This document shows positions 25,101 through 31,941 of a stretch of 32,096 bases of DNA, piece after piece. The notes under the pieces were generated by a model, which did not search any database, was not told the origin of the DNA, and saw nothing but the letters and a program-made list of their open reading frames with translations. Origin of the DNA: Actinomycetes bacterium (GTDB lineage: Bacteria > Actinomycetota > Actinomycetes > Actinomycetales > Demequinaceae); NCBI GenBank assembly GCA_023432235.1, contig JAEYUX010000092.1, positions 1 to 32,096 on the forward strand, in the 5' to 3' direction. The stretch's first letter is position 1. The number at the start of each line of letters is the position of its first letter. A program made the translations under genes and the position numbers.

Positions 25101-26087
25101 TCACTCCTCTCCTGTGGCGCTCGTCGTTCCCACAACGTCGCGCCGTACCTTGCGAACCTTCTTGTCGGACACGGGCCGCTCGCCCAAGTCCTCAGGAGAC
25201 CATTCTTGATCAGTGGGATACGAGCCCTTGGCTGGGCGGCGGTGACGCAATGGCGCGGCCACTCCCGGCGCCATTCGCCGCGTCGTCAAGAGGAATCCGG
25301 TATGCCCCACCATTCGATGATTCGGGCGCACAGCCAAACCTTCAAGGTGCCACGTGCGCGCCATCGTCTCCCACGCATTGGGTTCCGTGAAGTCACCCGT
25401 GGCCTTGAGGTCTTCAGCCAGACGTGACAACTGCGTCGTCGTCGCAACGTACGCGAGGAACACTCCACCTGGCGCGAGCACGTGAGCTGCCGCCTCAAGG
25501 TTCTCCCACGGCGCGAGCATGTCGAGGATGACGCGATCCACGGAACCCGGGGCCATGCGTCGGGCGTGGTCGTCGAAGTCGCCCACCTCAAGCGTCCAGG
25601 CGGGATGGGGACCCGCAAAGAACGATTCGACATTTGCGCGGGCGATAACGGCAAAGTCTTCTCTGCGCTCGACAGAGGTGAGCCTGCCACCGTCGCCGAT
25701 CGCTCTCAAGAGACTCATCGTGAGCGCTCCCGAGCCGACTCCCGCTTCAAGAACTCGCGCCCCTGGGTAGACGTCCGCGTAGCCGACGATTTGCGCGGCA
25801 TCCTTGGGGTAGACGACGGCAGCGCCGCGCGGCATCGACAGGACGTAATCGCTCAGCAGCGGCCGCAATGCCACATAGTCGACCCCTGCGGTGTTGCGAA
25901 CAACGGTTCCCTCGGGCGCGCCGATGAGGTCATCGTGGTGGAACTGTCCACGGTGCGTATGGAAGGTCTTTCCCGCCGTCAGGACGATCGTGTGATGACG
26001 CCCCTTCGGGTCGGTGAGTTGCACCCTGTCGCCTGCGTTGAAGGGTCCGCGGCGCGCGTCGGCGCCAGTGGGAACAGGGGAAGCCAT
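25101..26087 (-). CDS. trmI: tRNA (adenine-N1)-methyltransferase TrmI
   Basis: The 328-aa enzyme makes m1A58 in the T loop of tRNAs, usually as a tetramer. An N-terminal beta domain (about 1-80) with RGQFHHDDLIG precedes the Rossmann fold, with SAM motif VLEAGVGSGALT (112-123) and the ILDMLAPWENL catalytic segment. PNHRMVGHTGFLLTTRR is the usual C-terminal motif, followed by a basic, probably flexible tail. It is the first gene of the pupylation operon in this window, as in mycobacteria. A -10-like TAGACT lies 7 nt before the ATG, with no Shine-Dalgarno site. Confidence 0.95.
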   Translation of the reverse strand: MASPVPTGADARRGPFNAGDRVQLTDPKGRHHTIVLTAGKTFHTHRGQFHHDDLIGAPEGTVVRNTAGVDYVALRPLLSDYVLSMPRGAAVVYPKDAAQIVGYADVYPGARVLEAGVGSGALTMSLLRAIGDGGRLTSVERREDFAVIARANVESFFAGPHPAWTLEVGDFDDHARRMAPGSVDRVILDMLAPWENLEAAAHVLAPGGVFLAYVATTTQLSRLAEDLKATGDFTEPNAWETMARTWHLEGLAVRPNHRMVGHTGFLLTTRRMAPGVAAPLRHRRPAKGSYPTDQEWSPEDLGERPVSDKKVRKVRRDVVGTTSATGEE

Positions 26088-26094
26088 ACGCGCA

Positions 26095-26100
26095 AGTCTA
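26095..26100 (-). promoter_or_regulatory. Leaderless-type -10 box of the trmI-pup operon
   Basis: On the minus strand TAGACT is separated from the trmI ATG (26087) by 7 nt. A transcript starting about 7 nt after the box would begin at or next to the ATG. No good -35 hexamer is visible. It is the likely main promoter of the long operon and lies in the 18-bp gap after the M50 protease gene. Confidence 0.55.
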
Positions 26101-26105
26101 CGGGC

Positions 26106-27203
26106 CTACTCCAACGCAGCCGTGACGTCTGCCAAGCGCACAATGCCGACCACGACGTCCTCTCGGAGCGCGATGAGAGCGTCCGTCTTGCCCCACCATT
26201 GCCGCACCTGGGCAAGGAGGACTTCCGAACCACCATCGGCGTCAACGTGCGCGCCGCGCGGGAGCGGGGTGGTCACGGCCTGGAGCGGAGTGGTAGCGCG
26301 GAGCGATTCGGGGACCACATCGGTCGCGACCACTTCGAAGCGGCCGGCAGGAGAGCCATCGGCGCCCACAACAACAACGTCGCCGACGCCCACGGCCGCC
26401 TCACGGGCCTCCGCCACCATTGCGGTGTACGGCACGGCGACGGCAGGACGCATGACGGTCGCCACGCTCAGTGCCTCACGTTTCATCATGACGCGAGAGA
26501 AGCGCAAAGCGGCCGACGCTGCCGGCCAGAGAATGGCGAACACGAGGACTCCGGCGAATACGTCGACGAACGTGGGGTTATGCCCGCGTGCGATCGGCGC
26601 GCCGAGAGCGTAGGCAAGCACGCCCACCGACACGATGCGGCCACCCCATGCCGCCACCTTCATCCCGCGATTGCGATCACCGGACATGCGCCACACGATC
26701 GACTCAAGAATCCGGCCGCCGTCCATCGGGATTCCGGGCAGCACATTGAACACGGCGAGCAACACGTTCGCCCACGCGATGTAGGAGATGAGCATCCCCG
26801 GCAGCCCATTGGGGTCGACAAAGACAAGAGCGCCGCGCGCGCCGAGCGCGATGAGGAGGTTCATCAGTGGACCAGCCGCAGCCGTCACACCGTTCACCAC
26901 TGGAGTGAGGTTCCTGCTCTCAAAACTCGTGTGCCCACCCCAGAGCGTGAGGACGATCTCTGTCACTTTGCGGCGAAAAGCGCGGGCAGCAATCGCATGC
27001 GCCACTTCGTGAAGAAACACCGAGCCCACGAGGGACACCGCAAGGACAAAGCCAATCGACAGCGTTCGCTTGGTGGTCTCTCCCGCAGCGGAGGCGAAGA
27101 GGTACGACAGCAACGCAAGCATGAGCAAGGTGCTTGGTTGAACGATGACAGGTGCCCCGAGGAGTCGACCGACAATGAGACCCCGAGTGCGCTTTTCTGG
27201 CAT
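26106..27203 (-). CDS. Site-2 (M50) family membrane metalloprotease
   Basis: This 365-aa polytopic membrane protein carries the zinc motif HEVAH (65-69) and the second M50 motif NVLPGIPMDGG (153-163) with Asp161 as third zinc ligand. Helices span about 15-40, 48-75, 105-125, 135-160 and 190-240. The C-terminal part (about 255-365) resembles a pair of CBS modules that could sense a nucleotide. This is the group of zinc proteases that cut transmembrane regulators such as anti-sigma factors, but the substrate is unknown. The frame runs further upstream, but the ATG at 27203 starts the conserved domain and has a -10 box 6 nt upstream. Confidence 0.9.
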   Translation of the reverse strand: MPEKRTRGLIVGRLLGAPVIVQPSTLLMLALLSYLFASAAGETTKRTLSIGFVLAVSLVGSVFLHEVAHAIAARAFRRKVTEIVLTLWGGHTSFESRNLTPVVNGVTAAAGPLMNLLIALGARGALVFVDPNGLPGMLISYIAWANVLLAVFNVLPGIPMDGGRILESIVWRMSGDRNRGMKVAAWGGRIVSVGVLAYALGAPIARGHNPTFVDVFAGVLVFAILWPAASAALRFSRVMMKREALSVATVMRPAVAVPYTAMVAEAREAAVGVGDVVVVGADGSPAGRFEVVATDVVPESLRATTPLQAVTTPLPRGAHVDADGGSEVLLAQVRQWWGKTDALIALREDVVVGIVRLADVTAALE

Positions 27204-27209
27204 GAGTTC

Positions 27210-27215
27210 ACGGTA
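27210..27215 (-). promoter_or_regulatory. Leaderless-type -10 box of the M50 protease gene
   Basis: TACCGT on the minus strand ends 6 nt before the ATG at 27203, with no Shine-Dalgarno site. It faces away from the promoter of the divergent nuclease gene, 30 bp to the right. Confidence 0.45.
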
Positions 27216-27245
27216 GTCGCAAAGGGCGCTGTCAGTGGACTCACC

Positions 27246-27251
27246 TAGGCT
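27246..27251 (+). promoter_or_regulatory. Leaderless-type -10 box of the RecB-like nuclease gene
   Basis: TAGGCT lies exactly 6 nt before the ATG at 27258 and no ribosome site is present. The same hexamer and spacing recur before the gene at 28803. Confidence 0.55.
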
Positions 27252-27257
27252 TGCGCC

Positions 27258-28112
27258 ATGCCTGCACCGCCCGGCCTGTCCCCCTCCCGCGCGAATGACT
27301 TTGCGCAGTGTCCGCTCATGTTCAGACTGCGCTCGATCGATCGCGTTCCCGAGCCGCCATCGCGGGCTGCGACTCTGGGAACACTCGTTCATGCCGTGCT
27401 TGAGAACCTCTTTGATCTGCCTGCCGCGCAACGCACTCCAGCTGCCTGCCGGGACATGCTCGCACCGGCATGGGATGCCCTCGTCGAGACTCAGCCCGAA
27501 CTTGCCGCCTTAGTTGCGGACTCAGCTGAGCGTCACCAGTTCTTCGATGACGCTCGAGCGCGTCTCGGCACCTATTTTGTTCTCGAGAATCCCGAGCGTC
27601 TCGAGCCGGCGGCTCGCGAGTTGAGGCTCGAAGCAGAACTCGCGGATGGTCCGCATGTGCGCGGCGTGGTCGACCGCATGGATGTCGCCCCCGATGGCGC
27701 CATTCGCGTGATCGACTACAAGTCCGGAGCCTCTCCCCGAGCGGGCTATGGGGCGCAGGCCGATTTCCAAATGCGCTTCTATGCACTGCTGATCAACCGC
27801 GCGCATGGGCGCATACCGGCTCTCATGCGCTTGCTGTATTTGCGTGACGGCGGCGTCAAGGAGTTGCGACCGTCGGAGGCAGACGTGGTTGCCGTTGAAG
27901 AGGAGATTCGTGGGCGCTGGTCCGACATCCAGGCCTGTGCTCAGCGAGGAGATTTCCCGACCCGTCCGTCGCGACTGTGCGGATGGTGCTCTTTCCAGTC
28001 CTTATGCCCCGAGTTTGGCGGCACTCCCCCGGCGCTCGACGATGATGCTGTCGAAGCTGCGACGGGAGTGAAGCCGCGGCGTGATCCTAAGCCGGCGTCA
28101 CACGGCAAGTGA
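27258..28112 (+). CDS. RecB-family PD-(D/E)XK exonuclease-like protein
   Basis: The 284-aa protein has the RecB/Cas4-type nuclease core. LGTLVHAVLE (40-49) carries His45, the metal-binding residues are Asp139 (GVVDRMD) and VIDYKSG (Asp153, Lys155), and QMRFYALL (171-178) is the QxxxY motif. Cysteines 18, 241, 244 and 250 form the C...CxxCx5C pattern that holds a 4Fe-4S cluster in AddB and Cas4. No helicase domain is fused and no CRISPR genes are nearby. Homologues sit beside trmI and the pupylation genes in many actinobacteria (for example mycobacteria), with unknown role, probably in DNA repair. Its 3' end overlaps the convergent HAD gene by 15 nt. Confidence 0.9.
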   Translation: MPAPPGLSPSRANDFAQCPLMFRLRSIDRVPEPPSRAATLGTLVHAVLENLFDLPAAQRTPAACRDMLAPAWDALVETQPELAALVADSAERHQFFDDARARLGTYFVLENPERLEPAARELRLEAELADGPHVRGVVDRMDVAPDGAIRVIDYKSGASPRAGYGAQADFQMRFYALLINRAHGRIPALMRLLYLRDGGVKELRPSEADVVAVEEEIRGRWSDIQACAQRGDFPTRPSRLCGWCSFQSLCPEFGGTPPALDDDAVEAATGVKPRRDPKPASHGK

Positions 28113-28778
28113 GAGAGGCATCTCTCCACGAGCGAAAGCTCGGATATCGGCAACGGTCACCCCAGTGAGCGACGTGACGCGCGCGATTCCGTCGATCTGA
28201 GGCACATCCACGTGCCGAATCACGCCAATTGTCCGCGCGCCGGACGCGTGAGCACTACGGACCCCGACCGCCGAGTCCTCAATGGCCACGCAATTGGCCG
28301 CTTCCACACCAAGGCGATGGGCCGCGAGGAGGTATGCCTCGGGATCGGGTTTTCCGCGCGACACCTGATCTCCTGTGACGACCACGTCGAAGAGACCACC
28401 CGCTGCGTCAATAAACGCGTCGACAAATTTCCCCTGCGACATCGTGACAAGAGCGCACGGAACCCCTTCAGCGTGGAGAGCCTCAAGCAAGAGGCGCGAA
28501 TCGTCCATCCAGGGCAAATGAGCGCGCGCTCGGGCAGTCACGTGATTGAGAAGTTCGTCGATGATCGTCCGGGTCGGGAGCGCAATGCCAGCGGTTTGGA
28601 GTATCTCGGCTGAGGCCTCGAGAGGGCTTCCCACGAGCGTCAAGGCATCGTCATACGTCCATGCCGCGTCAAAGCGCTCCGCAAGGGCCAGCTCCGCTTC
28701 GATCCAATACGGCTCGGAGTCGATGAGCGTGCCGTCCATATCCCACAGCACAGCCGCTGGAAGTTCACGTGGCGTCAC
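28098..28778 (-). CDS. HAD-family hydrolase (beta-phosphoglucomutase-like)
   Basis: This 226-aa cytosolic phosphatase or phosphomutase belongs to HAD subfamily IA. Motif I is LWDMDGTLID with Asp13 and Asp15, motif II is VTMSQ (Thr112), motif III is SRGKPDPEAY with Lys143, and motif IV is AIEDSAVGV with Glu167 and Asp168. A helical cap occupies about 20-85. The substrate cannot be read from sequence; sugar phosphates are usual. The start is a GTG with a TAGACT box 8 nt upstream. The last 15 nt overlap the end of the RecB-like gene on the opposite strand. Confidence 0.9.
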   Translation of the reverse strand: MTPRELPAAVLWDMDGTLIDSEPYWIEAELALAERFDAAWTYDDALTLVGSPLEASAEILQTAGIALPTRTIIDELLNHVTARARAHLPWMDDSRLLLEALHAEGVPCALVTMSQGKFVDAFIDAAGGLFDVVVTGDQVSRGKPDPEAYLLAAHRLGVEAANCVAIEDSAVGVRSAHASGARTIGVIRHVDVPQIDGIARVTSLTGVTVADIRAFARGEMPLSLAV

Positions 28779-28786
28779 GGCTCAGC

Positions 28787-28796
28787 AGTCTAGGCT
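28787..28796. promoter_or_regulatory. Shared divergent -10 core for the HAD and PAC2 genes
   Basis: The 10-bp stretch AGTCTAGGCT contains two overlapping -10 boxes. TAGGCT (28791-28796, plus strand) is 6 nt before the ATG at 28803. TAGACT (28792-28787, minus strand) is 8 nt before the GTG at 28778. They share two base pairs, so the two polymerases could not bind at once. Neither gene has a ribosome site. Confidence 0.55.
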
Positions 28797-28802
28797 GGAT
28801 AA

Positions 28803-29675
28803 ATGACCGAGCCGTTGCCCGCACCCACCGACCCCGAGCGCGAGTCCATCATGATCGCTGCGTTCGAAGGCTGGAACGACGCCGGAAACGCTGCGTCGCA
28901 TGCGATCGACCACCTCGCCCGGGTATGGAACGCGCAGGAGTACGGTGCGCTCGACCCCGAGGAGTATCACGACTTCCAAGTGAACCGACCGACGATCTCA
29001 CGCCTTCCGAGCGGCGAGCGTGTCATTGCATGGCCCGGCACCGTCATTTCGACGTGTGCGGCGGTGTCAAATGCCGACCGTCGGATCAGCCTTGCGCGCG
29101 GAATTGAGCCGTCCACGAGATGGCGCCAGTTCTGCAATGAGCTTCTCGACTTTGCCGAGGACCTCGAGGTGACGACTCTCATCACCTGCGGGGCTTTGCT
29201 TGTCGATGTCCCGCATACCCGACCATTGCCGACGTTCGTCACCTCAGAAGAGCCCGAGGCGCGTCGTCGTTACGGACTTGAGCCGTCCGACTACGAGGGT
29301 CCCACTGGGATCGTCGGAGTACTCGGCCACGAAGCAGCACTGCGAGGCATCACGGTGCTGTCGATGTGGGTTGGCGTACCGCACTATGTGGCGCATCCGC
29401 CGAGCCCCAAGGCAACGGTCGCACTCATGGGCCAGCTAGAACGGCTGATTGGTTTCCCTGTTGATTTGGGCAACCTCCCGGACGACGCAGCGGCCTGGCA
29501 ACGCGGCGCAGACGAACTTGCGGAGGACGACGACGAGATCGCTCAGCATGTTCAACAGCTCGAGGCGCTCTTGGATGAGACGAGCCTTCCCGAAGCATCC
29601 GGCGATGCCATTGCAGCCGAGTTCGAACGCTTCTTGCGTCGTCGAGACGACGGACCCGGGACGGCGTCGGGCTGA
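28803..29675 (+). CDS. PAC2-family protein
   Basis: The 290-aa protein has the PAC2 fold known from eukaryotic proteasome assembly chaperone 2 and archaeal relatives. Markers are IMIAAFEGWNDAGNAASHA (16-34), TLITCGALLVDVPHTRP (about 124-140), the GPTGIVGVLGHEA segment and LSMWVGVPHYVAHPPSPKA. An acidic C-terminal part (ELAEDDDEIAQHVQQLE) may form a helix. PAC2-type genes are common near the pupylation region of actinobacteria. A role in proteasome assembly has not been shown in bacteria as far as I know, and no 20S genes are visible here. The stop is 1 nt from the stop of the convergent uppP. Confidence 0.88.
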   Translation: MTEPLPAPTDPERESIMIAAFEGWNDAGNAASHAIDHLARVWNAQEYGALDPEEYHDFQVNRPTISRLPSGERVIAWPGTVISTCAAVSNADRRISLARGIEPSTRWRQFCNELLDFAEDLEVTTLITCGALLVDVPHTRPLPTFVTSEEPEARRRYGLEPSDYEGPTGIVGVLGHEAALRGITVLSMWVGVPHYVAHPPSPKATVALMGQLERLIGFPVDLGNLPDDAAAWQRGADELAEDDDEIAQHVQQLEALLDETSLPEASGDAIAAEFERFLRRRDDGPGTASG

Positions 29676-29676
29676 T

Positions 29677-30543
29677 CTAGGCGCCTGTCGCCGCGACTGT
29701 ACCCGTGGCAACAAGCACGACGATGAGCGCCGCAAACCCGATGCGGTACACAACGAAGGGCATGAACGAACGGGTCGTGACGAGGCGTAGGAACCAGACG
29801 ATGACGGCGTAGCCGACAACGAAGGCCACGACCGTCGCGATGACCGTGGCCGCGATGCCAGGCCCGCCTGCTTCAGTAATCTCGCCCGAGTTCGTCACGA
29901 TCTCGAAGACTGCCGAGCCGATGACGGCAGGGATCGCCAAGAGGAATGAGTACCTGGCCGCCGCTGTGCGCGTGAGGCCGAGCAATCGACCCGCGGTGAT
30001 CGTGCCACCCGAGCGCGACACTCCTGGGACGACCGCCGCCGCCTGGGCGAGCCCGAGGAGGACAGCGTCCTTCAGCGTCAGCTCGGACAATTCGCGCGTT
30101 GCGGGCCGGGTGCGGTCCGCCCATCCGAGCACGAGACCAAAGACCGCGAGCACAACAGCGGTGATGTAGAGGTGGCGCAGACTCGACTCGATCGCTTCTT
30201 GGAAGGTCAGTCCCACAGCGACGATCGGCACCGAACCGAGGATGACCCACCACCCGAGCCGAGCGTCGGCGTTGTGTGCACCCAAGCGTGCGCGGCGGTC
30301 ACGCCCGTCCTTTCCTGCGAGAGCGCGTAGCCACGCGGAGACGATGCGAACGATGTCCTTCCAGAAGTACACGAGCACCGCGGCTTCCGTGCCCAACTGG
30401 ATGATTGCGGTGAACGCAGCGCCGGGATCGTCCCCGTGCGGCAACAGCGGTCCGAGCACGCGCACGTGCGCTGACGACGAGATCGGCAAGAACTCTGTGA
30501 GGCCCTGAACAAGGCCGAGGACGACCGCTTCCCACCACGTCAT
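29677..30543 (-). CDS. uppP: Undecaprenyl-diphosphatase
   Basis: This 288-aa membrane phosphatase recycles undecaprenyl pyrophosphate to the monophosphate carrier used for cell wall synthesis; overproduction gives bacitracin resistance. The two active-site motifs are QGLTEFLPISSSAH (13-26) and PGVSRSGGT (173-181). Multiple transmembrane helices cover the rest. The frame extends upstream, but the ATG at 30543 starts the conserved protein (MTWWEAVVLGLVQG) and has a TAGCGT box 8 nt upstream. Length is normal for the family. Confidence 0.96.
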   Translation of the reverse strand: MTWWEAVVLGLVQGLTEFLPISSSAHVRVLGPLLPHGDDPGAAFTAIIQLGTEAAVLVYFWKDIVRIVSAWLRALAGKDGRDRRARLGAHNADARLGWWVILGSVPIVAVGLTFQEAIESSLRHLYITAVVLAVFGLVLGWADRTRPATRELSELTLKDAVLLGLAQAAAVVPGVSRSGGTITAGRLLGLTRTAAARYSFLLAIPAVIGSAVFEIVTNSGEITEAGGPGIAATVIATVVAFVVGYAVIVWFLRLVTTRSFMPFVVYRIGFAALIVVLVATGTVAATGA

Positions 30544-30551
30544 GACGCACA

Positions 30552-30557
30552 ACGCTA
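30552..30557 (-). promoter_or_regulatory. Leaderless-type -10 box of uppP
   Basis: TAGCGT on the minus strand lies 8 nt before the uppP ATG, with no Shine-Dalgarno site between them. The divergent aldo/keto reductase gene has its own box at 30597-30602. Confidence 0.45.
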
Positions 30558-30596
30558 CCTTCCGCGCGCCGCCGCCACTGACAAGGACGCGGCAGG

Positions 30597-30602
30597 TAGT
30601 TT
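30597..30602 (+). promoter_or_regulatory. Leaderless-type -10 box of the aldo/keto reductase gene
   Basis: TAGTTT is 7 nt before the ATG at 30610. CTGACA at 30578-30583 resembles a -35 box but is only 13 nt away, shorter than the usual 16-18. Confidence 0.45.
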
Positions 30603-30609
30603 CTCTCGC

Positions 30610-31572
30610 ATGCAGGTGAGGCGATTGGGCGCGCGCGGAGCGGAGGTGTCGCGTCTCGCCCTCGGCACAATGACGTGGTCTCGCGACACACCTGCCGATG
30701 AAGCTGCCCTTCTCCTTGAGGACTTTCTCGACGCAGGTGGCACCCTGATTGATACCGCGGCCACGTACGCGAACGGCGAGGCAGAACGAGTGATTGGCGC
30801 GCTGCTTTCGGACACGTTCGAGCGGGACGAGGTGCAACTGTGCACCAAGGCCGGTGTTCGACGCACTCCCGAGGGTGGAGTGATTGATGCGTCCCGCGGC
30901 GCCCTGCTCGACACCTTGGACGGATCGCTCAAGCGCATGGGCACCGATCATGTTGACATCTGGCTCGTCCACGCGTTCGACCCCGTCACGCCCCTTGAAG
31001 AGACGATGCATGCTCTCGAAGTCGCGTTGAACTCAGGCCGCGCTCGTCACGTCGGGCTCTCGAACTTCCCGGGCTGGGCACTCGCGCGCGCGGCAACCCT
31101 CGCCCGGCCGGAGACCGCGCCCGCAGTAGCGCAGATGGAGTACTCCCTTCTTGAACGCGGCATCGAGAGAGAGGTCCTCCCCGCATCAGCAGCGCTCGGG
31201 CTCGGCGTGATGGCATGGTCGCCCCTTGGACGCGGAGTGCTCACCGGGAAGTACCACAATGCAATCCCCGCGGACTCCCGCGCGGCATCGGACCATCTCT
31301 CGGGTTTTGTTGAGCCCTATCTCAATGCGCGCGCAGCATCGATCGTTTCTGCACTGCGGACGGCGTCTGAGGGGCTGGGCCGAAGCCCCCACGAAGTTGC
31401 TCTCGCGTGGGTGAGGGATGCACCAGGCGTGGCATCCGCAATCGTGGGCGCGCGCACCGCAGAGCAATTACGTGTGAGCTTGGCGAGCGAGGACCTCACG
31501 TTGCCCTCGGCGATTCGCGAGGCGCTTGATGACATCTCCGCGCCACCGATTGGTTACCCAGAACGACGCTGA
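30610..31572 (+). CDS. Aldo/keto reductase
   Basis: The 320-aa TIM-barrel oxidoreductase should reduce aldehydes or ketones with NADPH. The catalytic tetrad is complete: Asp48 and Tyr53 (LIDTAATYANGEAE), Lys80 (LCTKAG) and His121 (LVHAFDP). GLSNFPGW and AWSPLGRGVLTGKY are the usual cofactor-side motifs, as is the C-terminal SAIVGART. The sequence is of the broad YghZ/Tas-like group and the substrate is unknown. Reduction of methylglyoxal from the mgsA product is possible but not indicated by anything beyond family membership. Confidence 0.93.
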   Translation: MQVRRLGARGAEVSRLALGTMTWSRDTPADEAALLLEDFLDAGGTLIDTAATYANGEAERVIGALLSDTFERDEVQLCTKAGVRRTPEGGVIDASRGALLDTLDGSLKRMGTDHVDIWLVHAFDPVTPLEETMHALEVALNSGRARHVGLSNFPGWALARAATLARPETAPAVAQMEYSLLERGIEREVLPASAALGLGVMAWSPLGRGVLTGKYHNAIPADSRAASDHLSGFVEPYLNARAASIVSALRTASEGLGRSPHEVALAWVRDAPGVASAIVGARTAEQLRVSLASEDLTLPSAIREALDDISAPPIGYPERR

Positions 31573-31601
31573 CCCCACGACTCTTGGAGGTGACCCATGG
31601 C

Positions 31602-31898
31602 CTATCGCAGGTCAAACTCCTCGATGTCATCGTCCAGGTCGTCCTCGTTCTCTTCCGCGTGGGGATCGAGCGCATCCTCGTCGAAGTCGTCATCATCGCC
31701 CTCGTCAATAACGAGCGGAAGTGACTCCCCGTACTCCGCATCGAGCGCTTCGTCGTACCGCTCGAAAGCAGCCGCAACGGCCTCGAAGGCGTCGTCGACA
31801 GCCGCGTCTTCTGCGCTACGACGCTGGTCGACGGCCTCAAGATGCGCCTCCAGCGCGGCGGTGAGGTGTCGCAGTGCTTCGCGGGCATTCAGGGTCAT
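31602..31898 (-). CDS. Very acidic small hypothetical protein
   Basis: This 98-aa protein is not a recognised family. Residues 1-55 are Ala/Glu-rich and probably form two long helices, starting MTLNAREALRHLTAALEAH. The last 40 residues are extremely acidic (DEGDDDDFDEDAL ... EENEDDLDDDIEEFDLR). There is no signal peptide or membrane segment. An acidic tail of this kind often binds a basic partner or metal ions, but no function can be assigned. The frame is supported by a -10 box (TAACGT) 7 nt before its ATG and by its place between the aldo/keto reductase and DUF5703 genes. Confidence 0.75.
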   Translation of the reverse strand: MTLNAREALRHLTAALEAHLEAVDQRRSAEDAAVDDAFEAVAAAFERYDEALDAEYGESLPLVIDEGDDDDFDEDALDPHAEENEDDLDDDIEEFDLR

Positions 31899-31905
31899 GC
31901 ATATG

Positions 31906-31931
31906 ACGTTACCCCTGTCACAGGGTTAGAT
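31906..31931. promoter_or_regulatory. Divergent promoter region with inverted repeat
   Basis: On the minus strand TAACGT (31911-31906) ends 7 nt before the ATG at 31898. On the plus strand TTAGAT (31926-31931) is a weaker -10 candidate for the gene at 31942. Between them lies the palindrome CCCTG-TCA-CAGGG (31913-31925), with arms that continue imperfectly into TTAC and TTAG. This could be an operator controlling both genes. Confidence 0.4.
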
Positions 31932-31941
31932 GGGAGTGAAG

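Noticed and set aside
25482..27248. Long open frame (588 codons) on the plus strand opposite trmI and the M50 gene
   Set aside because: It spans two real, motif-bearing genes and the gap between them on the other strand; its composition is that of a shadow frame.
27258..28112. RecB-like gene as a Cas4 of a CRISPR system
   Set aside because: There is no repeat array and no other cas gene in the window; the family is a standing neighbour of trmI in actinobacteria.
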